Shown one piece after another: positions 1-9,296 of a stretch of DNA of 64,000 nucleotides (the first letter of the stretch is position 1; every line of letters begins with the position of its first letter). Position numbers and translations under genes: made by a program. The notes below the pieces were generated by a model. That model was not told the origin of the DNA. It worked only from the letters and a program-made list of their open reading frames with translations, and searched no databases. Source of the stretch: JAHDDH01 sp963922775 (lineage in GTDB: Bacteria > Bacteroidota > Bacteroidia > Cytophagales > Amoebophilaceae); NCBI GenBank assembly GCA_963922775.1, contig CAWUJG010000001.1:1-64000 (forward strand). Reading direction: 5' to 3'.

Positions 1-849
1 AACATCACCCCCAAAATAGACATAGCCTTTAAAAAAATATTTGGGACAGAAGAAAATAAAGATCTGCTGATTTCCCTAATCAACGCTATAGTAAGCCAAG
101 AAGACCAAGTAGCAGACCTGACATTGCGGAATCCCTATAGTTACCAAAATTATATAGATAATAAACTCTCTATCTTTGACATAAAAGCTCAAAGCATAAG
201 CGGAGAAGAGTACAACATAGAAATGCAACTTAAAGACGATGAACAATATGAAAGACGTGCCCTCTATTATTGGGCCCGTCTCTATAGCGATCAGCTCACC
301 AAAGGACAGAATTATAAAACCCTAAAAAAATCCATAGGCATCCATCTACTCAACTTTACTTGCCTTTCAGATATAAAAAAATACCATAATGTGTTTCAAA
401 TGCGAGAAAGAGACAGCCATAAACATTATTTTAAAGATATAGAAATCCATATAATAGAGTTGAATAAATTTTCATCACAAGAAGAAGAGAGCCTAAAAAG
501 TCTGATAAAAAAGATAAAAAGTAGTTTAGATATTTGGGTAGCGTTTTTAACGCGTCATAATTTATTGGATCAAACGCGTCTTCCAGCACCTCTAGATACA
601 CCTTATATGCAAAAAGCGTTACATACCCTATCGTGCCTTAATTTTAACAAAGAAGAACGAGATATTTATGAAGGGCGTTTAAAATGGCTCCGACATGAAT
701 CGCTTGTTTTAGAACAATCTTTTGAAAAAGGTATGGAAAAAGGCATGGAAAAAGAAAAAATTACTATAGCTAAAAATATGTTATCCCTTGGTCTAAGCAG
801 AAAACAGATAGCACAAGCCACAGGCTTAGCTATGACTTTTATTGGATAA
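1..849 (+). CDS. Rpn-family PD-(D/E)XK nuclease, 5' end outside window
   Basis: The frame is open from base 1 and aligns with the complete copy at 42525-43436 from about its third residue, so only the first few codons are missing. A TTG at 124 is not the real start. The family (recombination-promoting nuclease / putative transposase) has a PD-(D/E)XK fold; the presumed metal ligands are the Asp in SIFDIKA and the Glu/Gln pair in NIEMQ. A charged EKGMEKGMEKEK linker precedes a short C-terminal helix-turn-helix-like motif (LSRKQIAQATGLA). The last residues (MTFIG) do not match the GLSKNEIDALKN ending of the other copy, so the 3' end may carry a small frameshift. Recombination or transposition is the family proposal; nothing here shows whether this copy is active. 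Confidence 0.85.
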   Translation, partial: NITPKIDIAFKKIFGTEENKDLLISLINAIVSQEDQVADLTLRNPYSYQNYIDNKLSIFDIKAQSISGEEYNIEMQLKDDEQYERRALYYWARLYSDQLTKGQNYKTLKKSIGIHLLNFTCLSDIKKYHNVFQMRERDSHKHYFKDIEIHIIELNKFSSQEEESLKSLIKKIKSSLDIWVAFLTRHNLLDQTRLPAPLDTPYMQKALHTLSCLNFNKEERDIYEGRLKWLRHESLVLEQSFEKGMEKGMEKEKITIAKNMLSLGLSRKQIAQATGLAMTFIG

Positions 850-924
850 CTAGAAAAAGATAGTGATTAATTTTATTCAATGAAGAGAGTTTGTTGTTTA
901 TAAGTACCACAATACTGTTAAATG

Positions 925-1611
925 CTATATCTTGATAGAGTAAGCCTTTTCTAATGTAAATTCACCTATTTGTGTTCTTTGTAAAGCAGCAAGATAAGCT
1001 CCTACACCTAATTGTTTTCCTATATCTTGTACCAAGCTGCGGATATAAAATCCTTTCCCACAAACTACTTTAAATCGTATAGCAGGTAAATGGATATGTG
1101 TAATAGTCATAGATTTTATAAACACAATTTTAGGCTTTAGTTCTACAGATTCTCCCTGTCTTATTTTCTGATAAGCCCTTTTGCCTTTTATTTTAACTGC
1201 TGAATACTGAGGGGGTATTTGCGGTATATAACCAAAAAATTTTTTGAACACATGGTGAATTTGTTTTGTTGTGATATGTCTATAGTTTTTTTGGCTATTA
1301 AAATCTGTTTCCAAGTCTATAGATGGGGTAGTTTTACCTATTACCATAGTTCCTACATATGTTTTTAACAAATCTTGATACTGACTTATTTGTTTAGTTT
1401 TTTTTCCTGTACATATAATGAGTAGGCCTTTGGCTAGAGGATCTAATGTACCAGCATGTCCTATTTTTTTTATAGCATATTTTTTTTTGAGTTTGTTAAC
1501 AACATCAAAAGAGGTCCAATGTAAGGGTTTATCTATAAGTATAATAACCCCTTCTTGTGTATGTTGTTTTATATAAACACATAAAGGGGAAGAAGGGTAA
1601 GGATGTGTCAT
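925..1611 (-). CDS. truB: tRNA pseudouridine-55 synthase TruB
   Basis: This enzyme isomerises uridine 55 in the T-loop of tRNAs. The protein has 228 residues, matching the catalytic core of bacterial TruB, with little of the C-terminal PUA extension. The IDKPLHWTSFDVV block (about residues 26-38) and GHAGTLDPLAKG (51-62) are diagnostic; Asp57 in TLDP is the predicted catalytic nucleophile. It is transcribed divergently from bamA across a 94-base gap and faces the Rpn gene on its other side. Many Bacteroidota carry truB next to an undecaprenyl-diphosphatase gene; that neighbour is absent here. The ATG at 1611 leaves a slightly long N-terminus before the first conserved block, so a later start is possible. 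Confidence 0.95.
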   Translation of the reverse strand: MTHPYPSSPLCVYIKQHTQEGVIILIDKPLHWTSFDVVNKLKKKYAIKKIGHAGTLDPLAKGLLIICTGKKTKQISQYQDLLKTYVGTMVIGKTTPSIDLETDFNSQKNYRHITTKQIHHVFKKFFGYIPQIPPQYSAVKIKGKRAYQKIRQGESVELKPKIVFIKSMTITHIHLPAIRFKVVCGKGFYIRSLVQDIGKQLGVGAYLAALQRTQIGEFTLEKAYSIKI

Positions 1612-1705
1612 AAATGTAAGTAAATTAAAAGTGAAGTTAAATAATTATTTTCTATCTTTAAGATCGTGTCTAAAAAAATGACACTAAACTAATACCGCCT
1701 AACTT

Positions 1706-4171
1706 ATGTACATACGATTTCTATTTTTGTTTGTGTTGTTTTATCATCTAGTTTCTGTGCCAGTATTGGGCATGCAATACAACAGTACTTTTACAAAAAA
1801 TTTTCCATCCAAATACTATATTATAGACGATGTTATTATTAAAGGTAATCAACATATTTCTGCTAAAGTCATTCAGGGTATTGTTGGTATACCTAAGAAT
1901 AAAGTTATGTGTATACCAGGAAAGTACACAAATAATATCGTGCAAAAGTTATGGAAAAAAAATTTTTTTGAAGATATAAAAGTATTTTGTACCTATTTAC
2001 CTAATGATCATGCAGTACTTACCGTACATGTAAAAGAGCTTCCTAAAATACATGACATATTTTTGCATGGTAGTCTACTAAAAAAAGAGCAAGAAAAAAT
2101 ATTAAAAAATGTAATAAAGAAAAAAAAGGGTGAATTTATTTCATCTAAAGATATAAAAGCTATAAAACAAAAATTATCTATATATCTTTTTAAGAGAAAG
2201 TATTATTACCATACATTAACTGTTAATACAAAGTATCATAAAGAAAATAATACATTAACACTAGATATATCTATTCATCCTAAAAAAAGGATAAAAATTA
2301 ATTCGATACGTGTGGTGGGTAATACGAATATTCTAACAAACAAAATAAGAAAAAGCCTTAAAAATACTAAACAACGTTGTAGTATATCCCTAAAAAAATT
2401 CAATCTCAAATTTTGGCAAACGTCTCAACTTATACCTGAAAAATGGAAAGAAGATCAAAAAAATATTTTGCACCTATATTATAGCCAGGGATATTTAGAT
2501 GCTAAAATTCTTAAAACAACTATAGAGTTGCATAAAGACCATAAATCTTTAAATATTACCATATATATTGATGAAGGGAAACAATATTTTTTTGGTAATA
2601 TTTTTTGGGAAGGTAATAGTTTATACACTGATGAGCAGTTGATGCAAATTTTAGACATTAAAAAAGGTGATATATATAATCCAGATAAATTATATACCCA
2701 TTTGCATATGAATCCTAATGGTAAAGACATCAGATCGCTATACATGGATATAGGTTACCTTTCGTTTAATATCCACCATTATATGCAGCGTATTGATGGT
2801 AAAAATTTGGTAGATATTTTTATAAAAATGCATGAAGGGAAACAGTTTTATATTCGTGATATCCATATACAAGGCAATACTCTAGTCCATGAAAACGTAA
2901 TTAGAAGAGAATTACAGACCTTACCTTTAGATCGGTTTAGCAGAAAAAATATTATACGTTCTCAAAGAGAAATTTTGCAATTGAATTTATTTCATCCAGA
3001 AAAATGTAATGTAATCCCTATACCTGTGCATGAAGATAAAGTAGACCTTATTTATAAGGTAGAAGAAAAAGAAAGTGATGAGCTTAAAGGAGGGCTAAGT
3101 TGGGATGGATATAAGAAGGCTTCCATACAATTTGCTGTTTTGTTGAATAATTTTTCTTTACGTAATATGAAAAAAGCAAAATACTGGCATCCTTTTCCTA
3201 TGGGTGATGCACAAAAGCTTTCTTTTAACCTATCAACAAATTTTACTTACTATCATAGTATGGGTATAAGTTTTCAAGAGCCTTGGCTTTATGATAAAAA
3301 ATACAGCAGTTTAAGTAGTAGTTTACGTTACGATATTTTTACTGATCCTAAAAAAAATAAACGAAAATGTAATACTTTGGGCTTGGGTATACAGCGTGGC
3401 AAGCGTTTGCAATGGCCAGATGATTATTGTGCCCTATATTATGGATTTGCTTATGACTATTATAGTTATAATGATTATGATTTTTTTGTTTATGAGCAGT
3501 ATACAACTGGTAGAGCCCATAACAGTAATTTTTATGTTACGCTGTTGCGTAACAGTACTGATAATCCAGTATATCCTATGGTAGGATCTGAGGTGAATTT
3601 GCAATTAAAAATGACACCTCCCTATACTTTGCTAGATAATATAGATAATAAAAAATGGCTTTCTTATCAGAAATTTATGTTAGATTTTAACCATTACTAT
3701 AATATAGTAGATAAACTTGTGTTTAATACAAATTTACATGGAGGTTTTTTAGGCAATATCTTTTCATCTTCTATATTTGAAGGTAATTTTGAAAAATTTT
3801 ATATAGGCGGTACTATGGGTCAATTGCATAGCCGTAATGTAAGTAGTGATTATATTTCATTACGTGGTTATGATGAAGATAGTATTAATCCACAGGGAGG
3901 TATTTTATATCAAAAGTTGGGTATATCTTTACGTTATCCTATTAAAAAGTTACCCTTGCCAATGTACGTACTATTCTTTACCGAAGCAGGTAATACTTGG
4001 AATACCTATATAGACTATAATTTTTTTCAACTATATACTTCAGCAGGATTTGGCATGAGAATACAGCTACCTATTGTGGGATATATAGGCTTGGATTGGG
4101 GATATGGATTTCAAAATGTGTTAGAAAAAGGTTTTAAGTTCCATTTTAGTTTAGGAAAAAAAATACGTTAG
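1706..4171 (+). CDS. bamA: Outer membrane protein assembly factor BamA
   Basis: BamA is the Omp85 protein that folds and inserts beta-barrel proteins into the outer membrane. The protein has 821 residues: a hydrophobic signal peptide (about 1-22), five POTRA-like repeats (roughly 40-450), and a C-terminal 16-strand barrel (roughly 470-821). The loop-6 motif appears as LRGY near residue 719, matching the usual (V/L)RG(F/Y). The barrel ends in aromatic-rich strands and the terminal residues KKIR, which is slightly unusual since many BamA proteins end in an aromatic residue. Its presence shows that the cell keeps an outer membrane. It starts 94 bases from divergent truB and is followed by a hairpin at 4178-4200. 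Confidence 0.95.
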   Translation: MYIRFLFLFVLFYHLVSVPVLGMQYNSTFTKNFPSKYYIIDDVIIKGNQHISAKVIQGIVGIPKNKVMCIPGKYTNNIVQKLWKKNFFEDIKVFCTYLPNDHAVLTVHVKELPKIHDIFLHGSLLKKEQEKILKNVIKKKKGEFISSKDIKAIKQKLSIYLFKRKYYYHTLTVNTKYHKENNTLTLDISIHPKKRIKINSIRVVGNTNILTNKIRKSLKNTKQRCSISLKKFNLKFWQTSQLIPEKWKEDQKNILHLYYSQGYLDAKILKTTIELHKDHKSLNITIYIDEGKQYFFGNIFWEGNSLYTDEQLMQILDIKKGDIYNPDKLYTHLHMNPNGKDIRSLYMDIGYLSFNIHHYMQRIDGKNLVDIFIKMHEGKQFYIRDIHIQGNTLVHENVIRRELQTLPLDRFSRKNIIRSQREILQLNLFHPEKCNVIPIPVHEDKVDLIYKVEEKESDELKGGLSWDGYKKASIQFAVLLNNFSLRNMKKAKYWHPFPMGDAQKLSFNLSTNFTYYHSMGISFQEPWLYDKKYSSLSSSLRYDIFTDPKKNKRKCNTLGLGIQRGKRLQWPDDYCALYYGFAYDYYSYNDYDFFVYEQYTTGRAHNSNFYVTLLRNSTDNPVYPMVGSEVNLQLKMTPPYTLLDNIDNKKWLSYQKFMLDFNHYYNIVDKLVFNTNLHGGFLGNIFSSSIFEGNFEKFYIGGTMGQLHSRNVSSDYISLRGYDEDSINPQGGILYQKLGISLRYPIKKLPLPMYVLFFTEAGNTWNTYIDYNFFQLYTSAGFGMRIQLPIVGYIGLDWGYGFQNVLEKGFKFHFSLGKKIR

Positions 4172-4177
4172 ATCATG

Positions 4178-4200
4178 AAAAATATTGTCGAAATATTTTT
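4178..4200 (+). terminator. Hairpin after bamA, possible terminator
   Basis: Nine-base perfect inverted repeat (AAAAATATT / AATATTTTT) around a five-base loop, beginning 7 bases after the bamA stop and ending in a T run. The stem is all A/T, so it is weak on its own. Confidence 0.35.
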
Positions 4201-4302
4201 GGCTGACTATTATCTTTTATTTGTAAAATAAATTAAGTAGTAATATTTGCTAAAAAATATTTTATTACTATACATTACTGTTGCCATAAAGTTATATTTT
4301 TT

Positions 4303-4770
4303 ATGCACTTATACATTATAAATGGGCCTAATCTTAATGCTATAGGCAAAAGAGAGCCAGCTATTTATGGTCAAAAAAATTTTGATCAGTTTTTTTCTCA
4401 GCTCAAAAAACAGTTTTATCATATTACTTTTTATTATTTTCAGTCTAACATTGAAGGTGTGCTGATAGATCAGCTATATGCAGTGTCTCATTCTGGTCTT
4501 TACCATGGCATCATTCTAAATGCTGGAGCTTATACCCATACTTCTATTGCATTGGCTGATGCTATACAAGCTATTGAAATACCTGTAATTGATGTACATA
4601 TATCTAATATTTTTGCTAGAGAAAAGTACAGAAAGAAAAATAGGTTGGCCAAATACTGTAAGGGGTCTATAATAGGTTTTGGTTTATATAGTTATACACT
4701 GGCTGTTTATGCTTTTATTCAACAAAAAAATAATGCTGAAAAAATGGGTATTACTATATGCACAAATTAG
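4303..4770 (+). CDS. aroQ: Type II 3-dehydroquinate dehydratase
   Basis: The enzyme dehydrates 3-dehydroquinate to 3-dehydroshikimate in the shikimate pathway. At 155 residues it has the normal length of a type II enzyme. The signature GPNLNAIGKREP (8-19) is followed by IYG with catalytic Tyr22; the NAGAYTHTS block supplies Asn73 and His79, and DVHISN supplies His99. Every catalytic position expected for the family is present, so the gene looks functional. No other shikimate gene lies in this window, so whether the pathway is complete or this enzyme is a leftover cannot be judged. The gene stands alone between bamA and grpE. Confidence 0.95.
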   Translation: MHLYIINGPNLNAIGKREPAIYGQKNFDQFFSQLKKQFYHITFYYFQSNIEGVLIDQLYAVSHSGLYHGIILNAGAYTHTSIALADAIQAIEIPVIDVHISNIFAREKYRKKNRLAKYCKGSIIGFGLYSYTLAVYAFIQQKNNAEKMGITICTN

Positions 4771-5073
4771 AGTAAAAATCTTAAAAATGATAGTGATTTA
4801 GATACTATTCTATAATTTTATATATAAAAATTTATAAGTGTAATTTACACATTCATCCTATCCTTACTTAAAAATAATTATAGAAAAAATTAAGTATACT
4901 AATGCTTAATTAGAGCATATATTTATTTTTTCTATTAAGATTTTTTTACTGAATTCCTACTATATATTCATAAGATTTTAAATGCCAAAATGACATAATA
5001 TTATTTTTGGCCGATGATTTGTGTACTTAGTTCTAAGTACTAAACATTTTTTAGAATATTAAAAATATTTATT
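4771..5073. other. Intergenic region upstream of grpE
   Basis: 303 bases of very AT-rich sequence without a credible open reading frame. It carries a short GTGTAA/TTACAC palindrome near 4840 and the perfect inverted repeat at 5023-5040. No tRNA-like fold was recognised. Confidence 0.6.
5023..5040 (+). promoter_or_regulatory. Inverted repeat upstream of grpE-dnaJ
   Basis: Perfect 8-base inverted repeat GTACTTAG-TT-CTAAGTAC, 33 bases before the grpE start codon. Its position in front of a heat-shock operon suggests an operator or an mRNA hairpin. It does not match the HrcA CIRCE consensus (TTAGCACTC-N9-GAGTGCTAA), so the regulator, if any, is unknown. Confidence 0.35.
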
Positions 5074-5637
5074 ATGCAAGTAACAATTTCTACAACACAT
5101 GCAGAAGATGAAGAAAAAAATATATCTTCATCAAATGAAAATGAGGTAAAAGCTAAAGAAAATACTGAAGAAACAATATCTCAAGAGCATCAAAAAGAAG
5201 AACCTACCCAAGTAGATTGGTATGATAAGTATATAAGATTATATGCAGACTTTGAAAATTTTAGAAAAAGAACTAATCAAGAGCGGGTAAGCTTTATGAC
5301 TTCTGCTAATGAAGAAATATTAAGGGATGTACTCCCTATATTAGATGATTTTGAACGATCTATACAAGCTTTTGAACAAAAAAATACCAATGTTTCTACT
5401 ATGAAATCAGGTATTCAACTCATTTATGATAAATTAAAACATATACTTTTACAACATAATCTAACACCTATGCAGATTCAGTCAGGAGATGAGTTTAATG
5501 CTGAATTACATGAAGCTATTACCCAAACCCCTACATCTGATGCTAAGCTTAAAGGAAAAATAATAGATGTAATAAATACAGGATATATGCGCAATGATAA
5601 AGTAGTACGATTTGCAAAGGTTATTATAGGACAATAA
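5074..5637 (+). CDS. grpE: Nucleotide exchange factor GrpE
   Basis: GrpE releases ADP from DnaK so that the chaperone cycle can continue. The protein has 187 residues: an acidic, Lys/Glu-rich disordered start (1-45), a long helix that dimerises, containing the conserved YADFENFRKRT segment (about 56-66), and a C-terminal beta-domain ending in NTGYMRNDKVVRFAKVIIG, which matches the usual GY...RV.R.A.V.V ending. The gene is followed after 3 bases by dnaJ, so both are almost certainly co-transcribed. The inverted repeat at 5023-5040 may regulate the pair. dnaK is not in the window. Confidence 0.95.
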   Translation: MQVTISTTHAEDEEKNISSSNENEVKAKENTEETISQEHQKEEPTQVDWYDKYIRLYADFENFRKRTNQERVSFMTSANEEILRDVLPILDDFERSIQAFEQKNTNVSTMKSGIQLIYDKLKHILLQHNLTPMQIQSGDEFNAELHEAITQTPTSDAKLKGKIIDVINTGYMRNDKVVRFAKVIIGQ

Positions 5638-5640
5638 ATT

Positions 5641-6795
5641 ATGGATAAAAAAGATTATTACACTATATTGAATGTACAACGTAATGCTACACCAGAAGAA
5701 ATTAAAAAAGCATATCGTAAAACTGCTTTAAAGTACCATCCAGACCGTAATCCTAATAATGCTTTGGCAGAAGAAAAGTTTAAGCAGGCTGCAGAGGCTT
5801 ATGAAGTGCTTAGTGATGCAAAAAAAAGGCAAATTTATGATCAGTATGGTCATGAAGGTATCAAAAATAAAGGATTTCAAAGTCAAAATGTAAATATGGA
5901 AGATATATTTACTCATTTTGGTGATATATTTGGTAATAACAGTCCTTTTGGTAGTTTTTTTGGTGAGAATACCACACAAAATTCTCGTACACGTAGTGGT
6001 ACTAATCTTCGTATTAGCTTAAAGCTAACCTTACAAGAAATAGCTCAAGGTACTGAGAAAAATATAAGAATTAATCGGTATGTTTGTTGTGAAAAATGTG
6101 ATGGGACAGGTGCTAAAGATAGTAAATCGTTAAAAATATGCAGTACATGTAAAGGAAATGGAAAAATAGCACAAATTTCTCATACACTGCTAGGACAGAT
6201 GAGGGTAGTAAATACATGTCCTACCTGTCAAGGAGAAGGAAAAAGTATTGATAGACCTTGTTTATCTTGTAAAGGAGATGGTAGGGTAAAAAAAGAAACC
6301 ACAGTAAAAATAGACATTCCAGCTGGTGTTGAAGAAGATATGCAGCTATCTATGCGAGGATATGGAAATGTAGCTGTACGAGGTAATAATCCAGGAAATC
6401 TGATTATATTAATTCAAGAGAAAAAAGATGCTGTCTTTCAAAGGCAAAAAAATAATATCTTGTATCATTTACATATTAGCTTTTTAGATGCTGTCCTTGG
6501 CAATACTTTAGAGGTACCTACACTAGATGGTAAAGTAAAAATTAAGATATCTCCTGGTACACAAAGTGGAAAAATATTGCGTTTGCGTTGTAAAGGTATT
6601 AAAGATATTAATGATGGACATACAGTAGGAGATCAGCTTATTTTTGTAAACATATTTACACCTACGCATTTAAGTAAAAAAGAAAAAGAGGTATTAGAAG
6701 ATTTAAGGCAGCATGAAGAAAATTTTACACCTAAAAAAATAAGAAAAGAAAAAAGTGTATTTGATAAGGTAAAAGAATTTTTCAACATACAGTAG
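5641..6795 (+). CDS. dnaJ: Chaperone protein DnaJ
   Basis: DnaJ delivers unfolded clients to DnaK and stimulates its ATPase. The protein has 384 residues with the full type I layout: J domain (1-70) with the HPD tripeptide at 33-35, a Gly/Phe/Asn-rich linker (about 75-125), four zinc-binding repeats between about 150 and 213 ([32 protein letters not shown]), and a two-part C-terminal client-binding region. All eight zinc cysteines are present. It sits 3 bases downstream of grpE, and hisS follows 33 bases later. Confidence 0.97.
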   Translation: MDKKDYYTILNVQRNATPEEIKKAYRKTALKYHPDRNPNNALAEEKFKQAAEAYEVLSDAKKRQIYDQYGHEGIKNKGFQSQNVNMEDIFTHFGDIFGNNSPFGSFFGENTTQNSRTRSGTNLRISLKLTLQEIAQGTEKNIRINRYVCCEKCDGTGAKDSKSLKICSTCKGNGKIAQISHTLLGQMRVVNTCPTCQGEGKSIDRPCLSCKGDGRVKKETTVKIDIPAGVEEDMQLSMRGYGNVAVRGNNPGNLIILIQEKKDAVFQRQKNNILYHLHISFLDAVLGNTLEVPTLDGKVKIKISPGTQSGKILRLRCKGIKDINDGHTVGDQLIFVNIFTPTHLSKKEKEVLEDLRQHEENFTPKKIRKEKSVFDKVKEFFNIQ

Positions 6796-6828
6796 ATATG
6801 TATTAAATATTAAGTTGTACGTTACGAT

Positions 6829-8199
6829 ATGTCATTCCAACAGCCTATTATACCTAAAGGTGTAAGAGATTTTGATCATACAAGTATAAAATATAGAAAT
6901 TATGTGTTGCAGAAATGCATATCTATATTTCAACAAGGTGGTTTTTTGCCGTTAGAAACACCAGCACTAGAATATTTAGATATCCTTCAAAAGAAATATG
7001 GTGAAGAAGGAGATCAACTCATATTCAAAATTTTAGATTCTGGCAATTTTTTATCTAAAATTTCATCAGAAGAATTACAGAAACATCATTATAAAATGCT
7101 GATGTCCAAAATATCTGCTAAAGGTCTGCGTTATGATTTAACCTTACCTTTAGCCCGATATGTAGCTAAAAATCATTGTGATATTACTTTTCCATTTAAA
7201 CGGTATCAGATACAGCCTGTATGGCGTGCTGATAGGCCACAAAAAGGAAGATATAGGGAATTTTATCAATGTGATATTGATATTGTGGGTTCAACTTCAC
7301 TTTTATGTGAGGTTGAAATTTTACTCATGATTATCCATATTTTTGAATTATTGCAAATAAAAGATTTTAAGATAAAAATTAATCATAGAAAAATATTACA
7401 AAATATTGTACAAATATTAGGTCATGCAGATAAAGAACAACTTTTTTGTGCTACCATAGATAAGTTGCATAAGGTAGGAGAAAAAAAGGTGTATAATATA
7501 TTACAACAATATAATTTTGATGAAGCTGCTATTCAATGTTTAAAAGATATTTTTCAGTTTCAAGGTTGTAATTTGGCTAAAATTGATTTTTTAACGCAAT
7601 ATTTTATTCAAAAAAAACAAAGTATAGCATCTATTAAGGTTATAAAAACTATTGTAGACTATATTGCTGCTATTAACAAAAATTATTTGTCATATCTAGA
7701 CATAGATTATACGCTAGCTAGAGGATTAACTTATTATACAGGGCCTATTATGGAAGTAGTAATTGATAATGCTTCTGGTGGAAGTTTGGGTGGAGGAGGA
7801 AGGTATGATAATTTAACAGCACATTTTGGTCTAGATAATGTTGCTGGTATAGGTTTTTCTTTTGGCATAGAGCGTATATTAAATATAATGGCAGAAAGGA
7901 ATTTATTTGCACTACAAAAAGAATATACTACAAAAGTAATGATAGTAAATGATGGAGAAGAAGTATATAATAGGGTTTTACCATTACTTTATTTATTACG
8001 AAGTTATGGTATTTCAACAGAAATTTATTTGCATGTATCAAAACTTAAGAAACAACTTCATTATGCCAATAAGAAAAATATTCCTTATGTGTTAATGTTA
8101 GATACTAAGGTTCAAGATAATTATGTATTGAAAGATATGCATAGTGGCAAACAACATGTTTATACTCAGGAAGAGCTTATAAATTATTTAAAAAACTAA
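6829..8199 (+). CDS. hisS: Histidyl-tRNA synthetase
   Basis: A class II aminoacyl-tRNA synthetase that charges tRNA-His. The 456-residue protein begins with the PKGVRDF segment typical of HisRS. Motif 2 lies in the region around RADRPQKGRYREFYQCDID; the histidine-specific LARGLTYYTGP block and the GGGRYDNL block follow, and a C-terminal anticodon-binding domain completes the protein. It lies just downstream of grpE-dnaJ in the same direction and may share their transcript. The remnant of an Rpn gene follows about 50 bases after its stop. Confidence 0.97.
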   Translation: MSFQQPIIPKGVRDFDHTSIKYRNYVLQKCISIFQQGGFLPLETPALEYLDILQKKYGEEGDQLIFKILDSGNFLSKISSEELQKHHYKMLMSKISAKGLRYDLTLPLARYVAKNHCDITFPFKRYQIQPVWRADRPQKGRYREFYQCDIDIVGSTSLLCEVEILLMIIHIFELLQIKDFKIKINHRKILQNIVQILGHADKEQLFCATIDKLHKVGEKKVYNILQQYNFDEAAIQCLKDIFQFQGCNLAKIDFLTQYFIQKKQSIASIKVIKTIVDYIAAINKNYLSYLDIDYTLARGLTYYTGPIMEVVIDNASGGSLGGGGRYDNLTAHFGLDNVAGIGFSFGIERILNIMAERNLFALQKEYTTKVMIVNDGEEVYNRVLPLLYLLRSYGISTEIYLHVSKLKKQLHYANKKNIPYVLMLDTKVQDNYVLKDMHSGKQHVYTQEELINYLKN

Positions 8200-8246
8200 T
8201 TTCTTTCTCTTGCTTTTCTTTAAAAAGAATGTTATTCTATAACTAA

Positions 8247-8447
8247 ATTCTGGAACATATTCAACAAGTAAGATCCAAATAGATAGAAAGGGGGAAGAAA
8301 AGAAGGTCTCCTCGAAGAGGAAAAGAAATAATCTCAATTGCTAAAAAATTATTAACAAGTCATATTTTAAACTCAGAGGAGATTAGCCAAACTATTGGGT
8401 TAAGTAAAGCAGAAATTAATGGGTTGAAAAATTTAATCCAAAATTAG
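8247..8447 (+). pseudogene. C-terminal remnant of an Rpn-family gene
   Basis: A single reading frame from 8247 to the TAG at 8445-8447 encodes residues similar to the C-terminal part of the Rpn gene at 58962-59899: EHIQQVRSK is identical in both, followed by a basic linker and a helix-turn-helix-like tail (ISQTIGLSKAEINGLKN). An in-frame TAG at 8280-8282 stands where the other copy has Trp, and everything upstream (the nuclease domain) is missing. It is therefore a dead fragment left between the convergent genes hisS and mlaF. Confidence 0.8.
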
Positions 8448-8469
8448 GAAATATAGACTAGGATGTTTG

Positions 8470-8490
8470 ATCTGAAATTTATCAGATTTT
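8470..8490 (+). terminator. Weak hairpin with T run
   Basis: ATCTGA / TCAGAT stem with a 6-base loop followed by TTTT, between the Rpn remnant and the convergent end of mlaF. It could terminate the grpE-dnaJ-hisS transcript, but the stem is short. Confidence 0.3.
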
Positions 8491-8518
8491 CACTTAATTA
8501 TTTCATTGATATGTATTT

Positions 8519-9286
8519 TCAAATATGTTTTTCTTTTTGTTTGTCTCTATATATTTGCATAATATGTCCTGCAGTAATAAACTGGTTGAGTTCTTTAATA
8601 TTGGTATTGAATATATCTTGCTTTGTTCCTTCCCACAGTTTTTTTCCTTCATGTAGAAATAAAATATGCTCTCCTATACTGAATACGGCATTCATGTCAT
8701 GGGTAATAATAATAGTAGTGATTTTATGGGTATGGGTAATTTTTTGGATAAGTTCATCAATCATAAGTGCTGTTTGTGGATCAAGACCAGAATTGGGCTC
8801 ATCACAAAATAGGTATTCTGGATTATTAATAATGGCTCTTGCTATGCCTACGCGTTTTTTCATTCCTCCACTAAGTGCTTCAGGCATTTTATTGTGTGCA
8901 TGTTCAAGTCCTACTTCTTGTAAGCATTGATTTACTCGTTCATTTTTTTTTTTTAAAGGCATGTGTGTAAAAAAATCTAAGGGTAAACGTACATTTTCTG
9001 CTACAGTTTTAGCATCAAAAAGTGCTCCACCTTGAAATAATACGCCTATTTTTTTTTTTAGGGCTATATTTTCTTGTATAGTGAGTGTAGAACGTTTTTT
9101 TTTGTTGAAAAATACTTCTCCTTGGTCTGGAGGTATAATATCAAGTATATTTTTTAGTAAGACACTTTTTCCTGTACCACTTTTTCCTATTATCATATTA
9201 ATTTTTCCTGTATAGCATTGTCCTGAAATATTATCTAGTATTTTTTTTTGGGCAAAAGATTTTGTGATATTTTTAAATAGAATCAT
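8519..9286 (-). CDS. mlaF: MlaF-type ABC transporter ATP-binding protein
   Basis: ATPase of a Mla/MCE-type phospholipid transporter that maintains outer-membrane lipid asymmetry. The protein has 255 residues with Walker A GKSGTGKS (about 34-41), the signature LSGGMKKRVGIARA (about 138-151) whose LSGGM form is typical of the MlaF group, Walker B YLFCDEP, and a D-loop SGLDP. It lies 10 bases downstream of the permease gene mlaE in the same direction, so the two form an operon. The substrate-binding MCE subunit (MlaD) that usually follows is not at this locus; the place is occupied by an Rpn remnant and the end of hisS. MlaD may be encoded elsewhere. Confidence 0.9.
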   Translation of the reverse strand: MILFKNITKSFAQKKILDNISGQCYTGKINMIIGKSGTGKSVLLKNILDIIPPDQGEVFFNKKKRSTLTIQENIALKKKIGVLFQGGALFDAKTVAENVRLPLDFFTHMPLKKKNERVNQCLQEVGLEHAHNKMPEALSGGMKKRVGIARAIINNPEYLFCDEPNSGLDPQTALMIDELIQKITHTHKITTIIITHDMNAVFSIGEHILFLHEGKKLWEGTKQDIFNTNIKELNQFITAGHIMQIYRDKQKEKHI

Positions 9287-9296
9287 ATTAGTGTAG

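Noticed and set aside
8463..8930. Open frame on the plus strand opposite mlaF
   Set aside because: It is antisense to a well-supported ABC ATPase gene and has no family resemblance.
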